From positions 21,104-85,103 of the forward strand of contig NZ_JAAPBF010000007.1 in NCBI RefSeq assembly GCF_022695985.1: a DNA stretch of 64,000 nt, in the 5' to 3' direction. A program made the position numbers and the translations under genes. This document shows positions 48,158 through 56,654 of the stretch, piece after piece. The notes under the pieces were generated by a model. The model saw only the letters and a program-made list of their open reading frames with translations, was not told where the DNA came from and searched no databases. Each line of letters opens with the position of its first letter. The stretch's first letter is position 1. This DNA comes from Streptomyces sp. NP-1717. GTDB taxonomy: Bacteria > Actinomycetota > Actinomycetes > Streptomycetales > Streptomycetaceae.

Positions 48158-49179
48158 GTGTCAACGCGTTTCTGAGACAGGGTTTCGTCCCCTTCGCGGA
48201 GGGCGTACTGGACCAGACCGGCCGGCTCACCGAAGTCGCCCCGGTACTGCGGGAACGGGCGATCGCCACGGCGAGCGCCGCCGGCCGGCCCGACCGGGTC
48301 ACCTTCATCGGCATCGGCGCGAGCCTCGCGGCGCTCGCCGCACCGGCCGCCCATCTGTCGGCACGCGGCATCCCGAGTGTCCGGCTCAACGCGGCCGAGG
48401 CGGGCCCGTTCGACGAGAACGCCACGCTCGTCGCGCTGTCGCAGTCGGGCCGCAGCCGCGAGACGGTCGACGTGATCCGCGCGGCCCCGGGCCAGAAGCT
48501 CGCGGTCGTCAACGTCACCGACTCACCCATGGCCTGCGCCGCCGATTCGGTGCTCACCCTCGGCGACCTGCCCGACAGCCTCGCCTCGACGATCGGGTTC
48601 ACCGCCTCGGCGATGGCCGTCTCGATGCTCGCCGAGACCTGGACCGACGGCGAACCGTCCGCGTCCTGGCTCAGCCTGGGCGAGCGGCTGGCCGCCTTCC
48701 TCGACGCCGCCTCCGCCCGGACCGAGGAGATCGCGGACCTGCTGGCGGCCGCGTCGATCATCGACCTGGTGGCGCCGGCGGACCAGTACGGCGGGGTCGA
48801 GGGCGGCGCGCTGCTGCTGCGCGAGGTGGTGCGGGTGCCTGCGGCGTCGTTCGAGACGCGGCAGTATCTGCACGGTCTGATGGAGTCGACGAACCCCTCG
48901 ACGCTGCACATCGTTCTCGACGGTCCCGACGACGGGCAGATCGTCCGGGCCCTCGGCCCGCTCGGCCGCCGGATCGTCGAGCTGCGCACCGGCGCTCCCG
49001 TCGCCCACGGCGAACGGACCCTGGTCGTACCGGTCGAGACGCACGGCCCCCTGGAGGTCCCCGTCTTCGTGGCGGCGCTGCTGCAACAGGTGGCGCTGCG
49101 CTCCGCAACCGCCCTGGGGATCGACCCCGACGAGTTCCTCTTCCTCGACACCGGCACCAAGCTCGACGACGGCGAATAG
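48154..49179 (+). CDS. SIS-domain protein, NagB-II/AgaS-like aminosugar-phosphate deaminase
   Basis: 341 aa from ATG 48154 overlapping the permease stop; the frame continues far upstream only as a shadow. Two SIS domains (about 40-160 and 205-330): FIGIGASLAALAAPAA, LVALSQSGRSRETVDVI and FETRQYLHGLMEST. Such proteins convert glucosamine-6-P to fructose-6-P and ammonia (NagB-II) or act on related sugars (AgaS). Placed after transport, kinase and before deacetylase genes it completes the pathway to glycolysis. Confidence 0.85.
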   Translation: MSVNAFLRQGFVPFAEGVLDQTGRLTEVAPVLRERAIATASAAGRPDRVTFIGIGASLAALAAPAAHLSARGIPSVRLNAAEAGPFDENATLVALSQSGRSRETVDVIRAAPGQKLAVVNVTDSPMACAADSVLTLGDLPDSLASTIGFTASAMAVSMLAETWTDGEPSASWLSLGERLAAFLDAASARTEEIADLLAAASIIDLVAPADQYGGVEGGALLLREVVRVPAASFETRQYLHGLMESTNPSTLHIVLDGPDDGQIVRALGPLGRRIVELRTGAPVAHGERTLVVPVETHGPLEVPVFVAALLQQVALRSATALGIDPDEFLFLDTGTKLDDGE

Positions 49180-49279
49180 CCGTCACCCGACCGGCCGCCG
49201 GACGCCCGCCCCCGCACCGTACGACGCGGGCCGCCCCATCCGTCCATCCCCTTCGATTCCAACGGACACAATCGGGTCT

Positions 49280-50122
49280 ATGTCTACTTCACCAGCACTG
49301 CACCGCAAGGTCGCGCAGCACCTCAGGGAACGCATCGAGTCGGGCGTCATCGCGCCCGGTTCGAGAATGCCCTCCGAACGGGTTCTCGCCGATCAGTTCG
49401 ACGTCAGCCGGGTCACCGTCCGCCACGCGCTGAAGGATCTGGAGGTGGCCGGTCTGGTGAACGTCGTCGCCGGTGCCCGGTGGGTGCGGGCGGAGAAGCC
49501 CGCACCCCTCTCGGTGCGGTCCGGCGAGCCGGAGGCGGAGTCGATCGAGGAGGGCGCCACCGGGCTCGTGAGCTTCTCGGACCTCGCCGCCGCGAACGGC
49601 CTGACCTCCAGCTCGAAGGTGCTGAAGTGCCTGACCCGCGCGGGCTCGCTCGACGAGGCGGACCTGCTGGGTATCGCGCCGGGCGCTCCCGTCGTGGAGC
49701 TGGTCCGGCTGCGGTATCTGGACGGCATCCCCACCCTGATCGATTTCTCGCTCGTCCCGGAGGGTCCGGCGCCCGGACTGGGCGACCACGATTTCACGAC
49801 CGCTTCCCTGTACTCCACGCTCGCCGAGCGGTACGGCCTGCACGCGGTCAGGGCCGATTGCGTCATCGAAGCGCGCGGCGCGACCGCCGAGATCGCCGAG
49901 CGGCTCGGTCTGTCTTCGGGCGATCCCGTCCTGGAGATCGTCCAGACCACGTTCGACGAGAACCGCCGTGTCGTGCAGTGGTGCCGCAGCGTCTACCGCG
50001 GCGACCGCTACCGCTTCCGCGCGGCGCTGGAGGGCCAGCCCGGCCGCGCGCACCACCCCCAGACCGCGGCGGAGCCGGCCGGCCGCGGCGCCGTTCCCCA
50101 TCTAGCGAGGTTGTATCCATGA
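49280..50122 (+). CDS. GntR-family regulator, HutC subfamily
   Basis: 280 aa. Winged helix at residues about 5-70 (MPSERVLADQFDVSRVTVRHAL) and a UTRA effector domain (about 95-255; VVELVRLRYLDGIPTLID, RGATAEIAERLGLSSGDPVLEI). HutC/DasR-type regulators bind phosphorylated amino sugars and lose DNA affinity. It sits between the SIS gene and nagA, and repeated ACCAGTGGT-like sites before the first gene of the locus are its likely target. It ends in an ATGA overlap with nagA. A 100-bp gap before it could hold its own promoter. Confidence 0.93.
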   Translation: MSTSPALHRKVAQHLRERIESGVIAPGSRMPSERVLADQFDVSRVTVRHALKDLEVAGLVNVVAGARWVRAEKPAPLSVRSGEPEAESIEEGATGLVSFSDLAAANGLTSSSKVLKCLTRAGSLDEADLLGIAPGAPVVELVRLRYLDGIPTLIDFSLVPEGPAPGLGDHDFTTASLYSTLAERYGLHAVRADCVIEARGATAEIAERLGLSSGDPVLEIVQTTFDENRRVVQWCRSVYRGDRYRFRAALEGQPGRAHHPQTAAEPAGRGAVPHLARLYP

Positions 50123-51216
50123 GAGTTTCCGCACGCGGCGCCGTCATCGCCGGCGCCTGGGTGAAGGGCGACATCGAGGTCGACGACGGCCGGCTGGTAC
50201 GCGCGGGCCTGCCCTCCACCGGTACGGGGTACGTCCTGCCCGGCCTGGTGGACCTACAGGTCAACGGGTACGGCGGAGTCGACTTCAACGCGGCCACGGC
50301 CGAGGAGTTCGGGCGGGCGTTCGCGGCGCTCACGCGGGACGGCGTGTTCCACGTACAGCCGACCGTCATCACCGACTCCGAGGAGAACGTGGTCCGCCAG
50401 CTGCGCGTGCTCGGCGGACTCCGGCGATCGGCGCCGCGCGGCGCGAAGGTCGTCGGCGTGCACGCCGAGGGCCCGTTCCTGTCCCCGCACCACCGCGGCG
50501 TGCACCGCACCGAGTACCTCCGCGACCCCGACATCGGCATCGTGCGGCGATTCCTCGACGCGGGACCGCTGCGCACGATCACCGTCGCCCCCGAACTGCC
50601 GGGCGCCCTGGAGCTGATCGCCCTGGCGGCCCGGGAAGGGGTGATCGTGCAGGCCGGGCACTCGGGCGCCGACACGGCGACCGCGTACGCGGGCTTCGAC
50701 GCGGGAGCCCGCGCGGTCACGCACCTGTTCAACGGGATGATCGCGTTCAGCCACCGCGCACCCGGTATCGCGGGCGCGACGCTCAACCGGGAGGAGGTCG
50801 CCATCCAGCTCATCGCCGACGACATCCATCTGGCGCGCGAGACCTCACTGTTCGCGCTCAAGGCCGCCGAGCACCGCGTCATGCTCGTCACCGACGCCGC
50901 GTCCCCGGCGGGGGCCGGCGACGGTGCCTTCACCGTGGGCGGGTTCACGGTCACGGTCACCGACGGTGTGCCGCGCCTGCCCGACGGCACCCTCGCCGGC
51001 AGCACGGTGACGCTGCTTCAGCAGGTACGGGGGCTCGTCGAGCACGGCTGGCCGATCGACCGCGCGGTGAACCTGGCCAGCCGCGCGCCCGCCCGCTTCT
51101 ACGGGCTCACCGGCGCGGGGGAACTCACCCTCGGCGGTCCGGCCGACCTGATCGTGACCGGTGAGGACGTCGCCGTCGAGCGCGTCCTGGTGAACGGCGA
51201 GGAGTTCGCGGCATGA
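50119..51216 (+). CDS. nagA: N-acetylglucosamine-6-phosphate deacetylase
   Basis: 365-aa amidohydrolase, start ATG 50119 overlapping the regulator stop; upstream frame is a shadow. Motifs: VLPGLVDLQVNGYGGVDFN, metal Glu in VHAEGPFLSPHHRG, GHSGAD, His in THLFNGM, and the catalytic Asp in LVTDAASPAG. It removes acetate from GlcNAc-6-P to give glucosamine-6-P for the SIS-domain deaminase. The initial MHG-type motif is absent as in other NagA. Confidence 0.94.
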   Translation: MRVSARGAVIAGAWVKGDIEVDDGRLVRAGLPSTGTGYVLPGLVDLQVNGYGGVDFNAATAEEFGRAFAALTRDGVFHVQPTVITDSEENVVRQLRVLGGLRRSAPRGAKVVGVHAEGPFLSPHHRGVHRTEYLRDPDIGIVRRFLDAGPLRTITVAPELPGALELIALAAREGVIVQAGHSGADTATAYAGFDAGARAVTHLFNGMIAFSHRAPGIAGATLNREEVAIQLIADDIHLARETSLFALKAAEHRVMLVTDAASPAGAGDGAFTVGGFTVTVTDGVPRLPDGTLAGSTVTLLQQVRGLVEHGWPIDRAVNLASRAPARFYGLTGAGELTLGGPADLIVTGEDVAVERVLVNGEEFAA

Positions 51217-51905
51217 ACCCGATTCCCCGTGGGCTGATCGTCTCGCTCACCCCCTCGCCCCAGTCGCCCTGGCACCACGTCGACGACGTCGTGCGGCTCG
51301 CCGCCGCCGCGCGGGCCGGTGGCGCCGTCGCCGTGAAGGTGGACGGCCCGGACGCCGTACGCGCCGTGAAGCGCGCCGTCCCCGGCCTCCCCCTGCTCGC
51401 CGTGAGCATCGACGGCTCGCACGGCGGGGTCGTCCGCATCACGCCGACGCCGGCCCACGCGGCCGCGTTGGTGGACGCGGGCGCCGACGTCGTGGAGCTG
51501 GAGGCGGACTCGGCGGCGCGCCGCCACGACGGGCAGGACCTGTCCGAACTCATCGCGTCGTTCGTCGCGCTGGGCAGGCCGGTCAAGGCCGGTGTGCCGG
51601 GGATCGGCGACGCGCGCACCGCCGTGGCGGCGGGTGCCGCGATCGTGAGCTCGTCGACGATGGGCTACCCCGCGAAGGCGGACACCGGCCGGCTGCCGGA
51701 TCTCGGGCTGGTGGAGGGACTCGTGGCCGCCGCCGGTGTGCCGGTGGTCGCCGAACGCGGCTACTCGACGCCGGACGACGTCCGCGCGGCCTTCGCGGCG
51801 GGCGCGCACGCCGTCGTGGTCGGCTCGGCCATCGTGGACCCGGTCTGGCTGACGGCCCGTTTCGCCGGCGCGTCCCACGCCACGGCTCCGCAGCCCGGCG
51901 CATGA
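51213..51905 (+). CDS. N-acylglucosamine-6-phosphate 2-epimerase, NanE-like
   Basis: 230-aa TIM-barrel protein of the NanE family: LIVSLTPSPQSPWH (family starts with a similar LIVSCQ block, here Cys/Gln are replaced), AVAVKVDGPDAVRAVK, GADVVELEADSAARR, VVAERGYSTPDDV, HAVVVGSAIVDP. It converts ManNAc-6-P to GlcNAc-6-P, so ManNAc or a ManNAc-yielding sugar is likely among the imported sugars. Start ATG 51213 overlaps nagA. The changed first motif needs checking for activity. Confidence 0.86.
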   Translation: MNPIPRGLIVSLTPSPQSPWHHVDDVVRLAAAARAGGAVAVKVDGPDAVRAVKRAVPGLPLLAVSIDGSHGGVVRITPTPAHAAALVDAGADVVELEADSAARRHDGQDLSELIASFVALGRPVKAGVPGIGDARTAVAAGAAIVSSSTMGYPAKADTGRLPDLGLVEGLVAAAGVPVVAERGYSTPDDVRAAFAAGAHAVVVGSAIVDPVWLTARFAGASHATAPQPGA

Positions 51906-51910
51906 CTCCG

Positions 51911-51940
51911 GCCGGGGGCCCTGCCTGAGGGGCCTCCGGC
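51911..51940 (+). terminator. Terminator-like hairpin of the amino-sugar operon
   Basis: GCCGG-GGGCCC (51911-51921) pairs with GGGCC-CCGGC (51929-51940, one bulge) just after the nanE-like stop. Confidence 0.55.
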
Positions 51941-52065
51941 GGGTACGCGTACCGGAACGCGCCGGATCAGGGCGCCGGTTCGCGGTGGTGGGTCCCGGTG
52001 GTGGACGGCGAAGACGGCGCTCACCACCGCAGTGAACGACCGGAGCAGCACGCCGCGGTGCGTCG

Positions 52066-52587
52066 TCAGTCGACGCGCGCGCAGAGGTCGTCGACCGAGC
52101 CGTGGACCATGGTCACGTCCTTGTAGCCGGCCGAGCTGATGTCGAGGGTGTACACGCCGTCGATCAGATACACGCCGCGCGCCAAGGTGCCGCCGTTCTC
52201 GGCGAACCCCACCAGCACCGGGCCGAGCACGGACCAGAATTGCGAGCCGTCCGCGCGATGGTCCACGGCCGCCGTGCCGCTCGCGTCCGCGTCGTGGAAG
52301 GCGCCGGTGTCGGTGTTGGTGATCCGGACCACCAGGTCTCCCCGGTAGAGGACGCGTTCCGGTGAGCCGTCCGGATGGGTCGTCACCACCCGCCGCTCCA
52401 CCTCGTCGACGACGGGCTCGGCGTGCACGGGGAAGTCGCACCGCACACCGGCGGCCGTGTCCCACGGTGCGGAGGGGGCGGGCTCCCACCCGCTCTCCGC
52501 GGTGCCGGGAGCCGCGTGAGCGGGATACGTCCCGATTCCCAACAGCGGTGCGGTGAGGGCCAGTAGCGCTACGACGGTGCCTCGCAC
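52066..52587 (-). CDS. Secreted hypothetical protein
   Basis: 173 aa from GTG 52587, chosen because GGGGAG lies 6 nt upstream and a clean signal peptide (RGTVVALLALTAPLLGIG, cleavage after AHA) follows; ATG 52617 is possible. Mature part is an acidic, beta-rich domain of about 145 aa (DLVVRITNTDTGAFHDADA, GVYLIDGVYTLDIS) with two Cys residues likely forming one disulfide. No family recognised. It is divergent from the SARP-CGNR regulator gene, a typical target position. Confidence 0.72.
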   Translation of the reverse strand: MRGTVVALLALTAPLLGIGTYPAHAAPGTAESGWEPAPSAPWDTAAGVRCDFPVHAEPVVDEVERRVVTTHPDGSPERVLYRGDLVVRITNTDTGAFHDADASGTAAVDHRADGSQFWSVLGPVLVGFAENGGTLARGVYLIDGVYTLDISSAGYKDVTMVHGSVDDLCARVD

Positions 52588-52707
52588 AGAGTTCTCCCCG
52601 GTGAAGTGGTGGTCCATGACCTGGGCTCCAGCGTCCCGCCGGGCTCTGACCACATCCTCACCACGGCCGGTTGCCGCTCCCGCGCGCCCGACTACCCTTG
52701 GCGCGCC

Positions 52708-54066
52708 ATGGAGTTCACACTGCTCGGACCGTTCGGGGCCCGTCACGAGGGCCGGCCGGTCCTGACCGGCAGCCGCCGCCAGGAGCGTTGTCTGCTGTCG
52801 ATCCTGCTGCTCGACGCGGGGCACGTCGTGACGACCGGCCGGCTCATCGATCTGCTGTGGGACGGGGAGGCCGGCGCGTCGGCGCGCGGCACCGTCCACA
52901 CGTACGTCGGCAGGCTGCGGGCCGCCCTGCGTACGGGGGGCGGGCCGCGTATCGAGACCCGGCACGACGGCTATGTCCTGGAGTCGGGCGGGTACGAGGT
53001 CGACGCCCGGGAGTTCGTCCCGCTCGCCCGCGCCGCGGCCGACGCCACGGACCCCGCCGAGCGGATCCTCCTCTGCGACCGGGCCCTCGCGCTGTGGCGG
53101 GGCCCGCTGCTCGCCGATGTGGCCGGGGACCGGCTCCGCGAGCGGCTCGGCGGCCATCTGGACGCGCTGCGGCTGTCCACCGTCGAACTGCGCGCGCAGA
53201 CGCAGCTCTCGATGGGGCTGCACGAGCGGGTCGCGGCGGATCTGGCGGATCTCGCCGACGAGCATCCCGAGCGGGAGCGCCTCGTCGCCGCCCGGATGAC
53301 GGCCCTCTACCGCGCCGGCCGCGCGGCCGAGGCCGTCCGGCTCTACCGGACGACACGCCACGCGCTCTCCACCGGGCTCGGCGTCGCGCCCGGACCGGAC
53401 CTGGCCGCCCTTCACGAGCGCGTCCTGCGCCGCGATCCGTCACTCGACCGGCCGCCCGCCCCCCTGTACGCGGTACGGGTCCGCGACCGCTGGCTGCCGT
53501 GGAACACCAGCGGCCATCCGGCGCTTGAGTTCTGCAACACGTACGCGGGCTGGGGCGGCCCCGAACGGCCCGGTTCGGAGTGGCTCCGCGACTACACCAC
53601 GCTGGCGGTGTGGGCCGGTCATCTCGGCCTCGCGCGGGACCATGTCGTCACCCGTCTGCTCGCACGGGCACGGCGCGACACCGGCGAGGCGGCGGACGTA
53701 CTCGCCGAGGCCCGTGAGTTCCGTGCGCGCCTGTACGCCTGTCTGACGGATCCGGCGGACACGGCGGCCTTCCGGGCGGTGGCGGGTGTGGTGGAAGCGG
53801 CGGCCGGGGAGTCGGTGTTCACCCGTGGCGGCGACGGTCTCGGCCGCTGGCACATCTCCCCCGCGGCCGGTCTGCGTCTGCCCCTCTACGCGACGGCCCG
53901 CAGCGCCGCCGACCTCCTGTCGGATCCGCGCCGCCTCGTGGTGCGCGGCTGTCCCGGCGAGGAGTGCGGCTGGCTGTTCCTCGACAGCGGCGGCAGGCGC
54001 AGATGGTGCAGTCTGGCGACGTGCGGAGCATCGCGGCGGGTGCGGGACGGTTGCGCGGCGGGCTGA
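52708..54066 (+). CDS. SARP-type regulator fused to a CGNR-like C-terminal domain
   Basis: 452 aa from ATG 52708. Residues 1-90: OmpR-like DNA-binding domain of SARP proteins (EFTLLGPFGARHEGRPV, TVHTYVGRLRAALR, YVLESGGYEVD). Residues about 95-240: bacterial transcriptional activation (BTAD) helical repeats. Residues about 270-452: an ABATE/CGNR region (LEFCNTYAGWGG) ending in a zinc-finger-like CPGEECGWLFLDSGG-RRRWCSLATCGAS, where the usual CGNR is CGAS. BTAD proteins activate secondary-metabolite or nutrient genes; the CGNR half may add a second DNA- or ligand-binding module. The combination is unusual. A divergent secreted-protein gene is the nearest target. Confidence 0.88.
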   Translation: MEFTLLGPFGARHEGRPVLTGSRRQERCLLSILLLDAGHVVTTGRLIDLLWDGEAGASARGTVHTYVGRLRAALRTGGGPRIETRHDGYVLESGGYEVDAREFVPLARAAADATDPAERILLCDRALALWRGPLLADVAGDRLRERLGGHLDALRLSTVELRAQTQLSMGLHERVAADLADLADEHPERERLVAARMTALYRAGRAAEAVRLYRTTRHALSTGLGVAPGPDLAALHERVLRRDPSLDRPPAPLYAVRVRDRWLPWNTSGHPALEFCNTYAGWGGPERPGSEWLRDYTTLAVWAGHLGLARDHVVTRLLARARRDTGEAADVLAEAREFRARLYACLTDPADTAAFRAVAGVVEAAAGESVFTRGGDGLGRWHISPAAGLRLPLYATARSAADLLSDPRRLVVRGCPGEECGWLFLDSGGRRRWCSLATCGASRRVRDGCAAG

Positions 54067-54103
54067 CCCGTACCGTCACCGCCGGCCGCGCGGGGGTGGC
54101 CCC

Positions 54104-54282
54104 TAGGGCGTGTTTCGAAAGTAGCGCCGTGCGCCCTCAGGGCGGGGCTCGCGGCGTCTGGTGCGTGCGATCGCAAGGCGGAGGATCGTTCTCGTACTGG
54201 ACGTACTTGGACGACTCCGACAACGCAGCGAGCGTGCGTGCCAGGCGTCGCGAGCCAGGCGGGACTTTCGAAACACGCCCTA
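54104..54282. mobile_element. MITE-like element, copy B
   Basis: 179 bp with perfect 19-bp terminal inverted repeats: TAGGGCGTGTTTCGAAAGT at 54104-54122 and its inverse at 54264-54282. TA at both edges fits a TA target duplication. Subterminal arms pair in 14 of 16 positions (GGCTCGCGGCGTCTGG with the inverse of CCAGGCGTCGCGAGCC), so the element can fold into one long hairpin. No coding capacity. It shares interior blocks with copy A. It lies between the SARP-CGNR gene and the ligase gene and may also stop transcription from the former. Confidence 0.85.
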
Positions 54283-54386
54283 ACGGGTGATCGGCCCCGG
54301 TGACATGCGCGCTCGGTGCTCCGTGGCGGGGAACCTTCTGCGCAAGCCGGAGGGTTCGCCGGATTCACGGAGAGAGGCGAGGCGCG

Positions 54387-55394
54387 ATGAGCAGCCTCCT
54401 GGACACGCTGCCCGCCGACGAGCGGCGCAGACTCAACCACGACCGGCCGGGCGCCGTCCTGGCGTCCGCGCCGATGCTCGCCACCCTGACCGACCGGCGG
54501 GTGTTCGGTGACGGCTGGATCTTCGAGCGCAAACTGGACGGTGTCCGGGTGCTCGCCGTACGGGACGCGTCGGGCGTACGGCTGCTGTCGCGCACGGGAC
54601 GACGGCTCGATGCCACCTATCCGGAGATCGTGGACGCCCTGGCCGCGCAGGAGTGCGAGGACTTCACCGTGGACGGCGAGGTCGTCGCGTACGCCCACGG
54701 CCGTACGGACTTCTCCCGGCTCCAGCAGCGCATGGGGATCACCGACGCCCGCCGGGCCCGCGCCAGCGACGTGGCCGTCACGTACTACCTGTTCGATCTG
54801 CTGCGGCTCGACGGCGCCGGCCTCACGGCGATCCCGCTGCGCTCACGCAAGTCGCTGCTGCGCAGAGCGCTCACCTACCGGGCCCCGCTGCGCTTCACGC
54901 CGCACCGCAACGCGGGCGGTCGGGAACTGCTGGACCGGGCGTGCGCCAACGGCTGGGAGGGGCTGATCGCGAAACGGGCCACCGGGCGGTACGAGCCCCG
55001 GCGCTCGACGGGCTGGCTGAAGCTCAAGTGCGAGCAGGGGCAGGAGTTCGTCATCGGCGGCTACACGGAACCGTCCGGCTCCCGCGTGGGTTTCGGCGCG
55101 CTGCTTCTCGGTCACTACGAGCACGGGCGGCTGCGGTACGCGGGCAAGGTGGGGACGGGGTACGACCGGGCGACGCTGGCCGATCTGCGCCGGCGGCTCG
55201 ACGAGACCGCGGTGGCCCGGTCGCCGTTCGCGGACACGGTCCGGGAACGGGCTCCGCACTGGTCGGAGCCCCGGCTCGTGGCGCAGATCGCGTTCACCGA
55301 GTGGACCAGGGACGGAATGCTGCGCCATCCGCGTTTCCTGGGGCTGCGGGAGGACAAGGAGGCGAAGGACGTGGTGCGGGAGAGACCGGCCTGA
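54387..55394 (+). CDS. ATP-dependent DNA ligase, LigC/LigD ligase-domain type
   Basis: 335 aa, start ATG 54387; upstream frame to 54300 lacks support. Adenylation domain with catalytic Lys in [13 protein letters not shown], motif [14 protein letters not shown], motif [11 protein letters not shown] and motif V GWLKLKC, then an OB fold ([21 protein letters not shown]). It matches stand-alone LigC or the ligase module of LigD used in end joining or short-patch excision repair. Neither Ku nor the primase/nuclease modules are nearby, so the partner genes must be elsewhere if it works in end joining. Confidence 0.92.
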   Translation: MSSLLDTLPADERRRLNHDRPGAVLASAPMLATLTDRRVFGDGWIFERKLDGVRVLAVRDASGVRLLSRTGRRLDATYPEIVDALAAQECEDFTVDGEVVAYAHGRTDFSRLQQRMGITDARRARASDVAVTYYLFDLLRLDGAGLTAIPLRSRKSLLRRALTYRAPLRFTPHRNAGGRELLDRACANGWEGLIAKRATGRYEPRRSTGWLKLKCEQGQEFVIGGYTEPSGSRVGFGALLLGHYEHGRLRYAGKVGTGYDRATLADLRRRLDETAVARSPFADTVRERAPHWSEPRLVAQIAFTEWTRDGMLRHPRFLGLREDKEAKDVVRERPA

Positions 55395-55533
55395 CGGGGC
55401 CGCGCGTGGGCAGTACTGGTGGAGGGCCGTACGCACCATGCGTACGGGCCCGGCGACAAGACCGGACACGAGCCGGACAGGTGCCGGACACGAGCCCGGC
55501 ACCGGGACCGCGACGAAGGGCGGCGACACCCCC

Positions 55534-55965
55534 ATGACCACCCCCGACTCCCGCATACCGCGCTTCCACCTCGCGATGCCCGTCGACGACCTCGCCGCCG
55601 CGCGCCGCTTCTACGGCGGCGTACTCGGTCTGACGGAGGGCCGCAGCGCGGACACCTGGGTGGACTGGAATCTGCGGGGCCACCAGTTCGTGACGCATCT
55701 GGCCCCGCGCCGCGGCGAGGGCGTGCGCAACGCGGTCGACGGACACGACGTGCCGGTGCCGCACTTCGGGCTGCTGCTGACCCCGCCGGAGTTCCACGAC
55801 CTGGCGGACCGTCTCCGGGCGGCGGACACGACGTTCGTCATCGAGCCCTACCTCCGCTTCGAAGGGCAGCCCGGCGAGCAGTGGACGATGTTCCTGCTCG
55901 ACCCGGCGGGCAACGCGCTGGAGTTCAAGGCGTTCGCGGACGACGCGCAGGTCTTCGCCGTCTGA
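55534..55965 (+). CDS. VOC-superfamily (glyoxalase/dioxygenase-like) protein
   Basis: 143 aa, start ATG 55534. Two beta-alpha-beta-beta-beta modules: [24 protein letters not shown] at the N-terminus (shown here in part, [10 protein letters not shown]) and [19 protein letters not shown] in the middle, ending [19 protein letters not shown]. Metal ligands His in FHLAM, His in PHFGL and Glu in LEFKAF fit a VOC metal site. The reaction is unknown. Upstream spacing of a ribosome site is poor, so expression may be low or the start may differ. Confidence 0.85.
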   Translation: MTTPDSRIPRFHLAMPVDDLAAARRFYGGVLGLTEGRSADTWVDWNLRGHQFVTHLAPRRGEGVRNAVDGHDVPVPHFGLLLTPPEFHDLADRLRAADTTFVIEPYLRFEGQPGEQWTMFLLDPAGNALEFKAFADDAQVFAV

Positions 55966-55995
55966 CGGCCGGTGCGTGCGGGCCAGCGGCCCGCC

Positions 55996-56026
55996 CGGTG
56001 TCCGCCCGGTCGCCGGGCGGACACCG
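55996..56026. terminator. Bidirectional terminator between VOC and msrA
   Basis: Perfect 14-bp stem (55996-56009 with 56013-56026), 3-nt loop TCG, in the convergent gap. Confidence 0.7.
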
Positions 56027-56044
56027 TCGGCGCCGGAGGCGTCC

Positions 56045-56563
56045 CTATCGCTCGCTGCGCACGGGAAGCTTCCAGCCCGGCCGCACGAAGTGGCAGGTGT
56101 ATCCGTCGGGATAACGGATCAGATAGTCCTGGTGCTCGGGCTCCGCCTCCCAGAAGTCGCCCGCCTCGGCCACCTCGGTGACGACCTTCCCCGGCCAGAG
56201 CCCGGAGGCGTCGACATCGGCGATGGTGTCCTCGGCGACCCGCTTCTGCTCGTCACCGATGTAGTAGATGGCCGACCGGTAGCTGAGGCCGATGTCGTTG
56301 CCCTGGCGGTTGAGCGTCGTGGGGTCGTGGATCTGGAAGAAGTACTCCAGAATCTGGCGGTAGCTGGTCTTCTCCGGGTCGAAGACGATCTCGATGCCCT
56401 CGGCGTGCGTCCCGTGATTACGGTACGTGGCGTTCGCCACGTCACCACCGGTGTAACCGACCCTGGTGGAGATCACCCCCGGCAGACCGCGAATCAGATC
56501 CTGCACACCCCAGAAGCAGCCGCCCGCGAGGACCGCCTTCTCCGTAGCCGTGTCTGTGCTCAT
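56045..56563 (-). CDS. msrA: Peptide-methionine (S)-S-oxide reductase
   Basis: 172 aa. Catalytic Cys16 in GGCFWG, substrate residues in [19 protein letters not shown], and [19 protein letters not shown]. It repairs Met-S-sulfoxide in oxidised proteins using thioredoxin. Only the first catalytic Cys is clearly conserved; the usual resolving Cys residues towards the C-terminus appear absent (the tail is [15 protein letters not shown]), so recycling might use another thiol. Single-gene unit. Confidence 0.95.
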   Translation of the reverse strand: MSTDTATEKAVLAGGCFWGVQDLIRGLPGVISTRVGYTGGDVANATYRNHGTHAEGIEIVFDPEKTSYRQILEYFFQIHDPTTLNRQGNDIGLSYRSAIYYIGDEQKRVAEDTIADVDASGLWPGKVVTEVAEAGDFWEAEPEHQDYLIRYPDGYTCHFVRPGWKLPVRSER

Positions 56564-56616
56564 GCGTTACTCCCTCCTCTGTCACACACGGTACTGCTCC
56601 GAGGGGGGCCGGCGGG

Positions 56617-56642
56617 GGCGGCCGGGAGAGCCCCCGGCCGCC
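56617..56642 (-). terminator. Hairpin after NADP oxidoreductase gene
   Basis: GGCGGCCGGG (56617-56626) pairs with CCCGGCCGCC (56633-56642), just downstream of the minus-strand stop at 56655; probable terminator. Confidence 0.5.
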
Positions 56643-56654
56643 GGAGGCGCCGTC

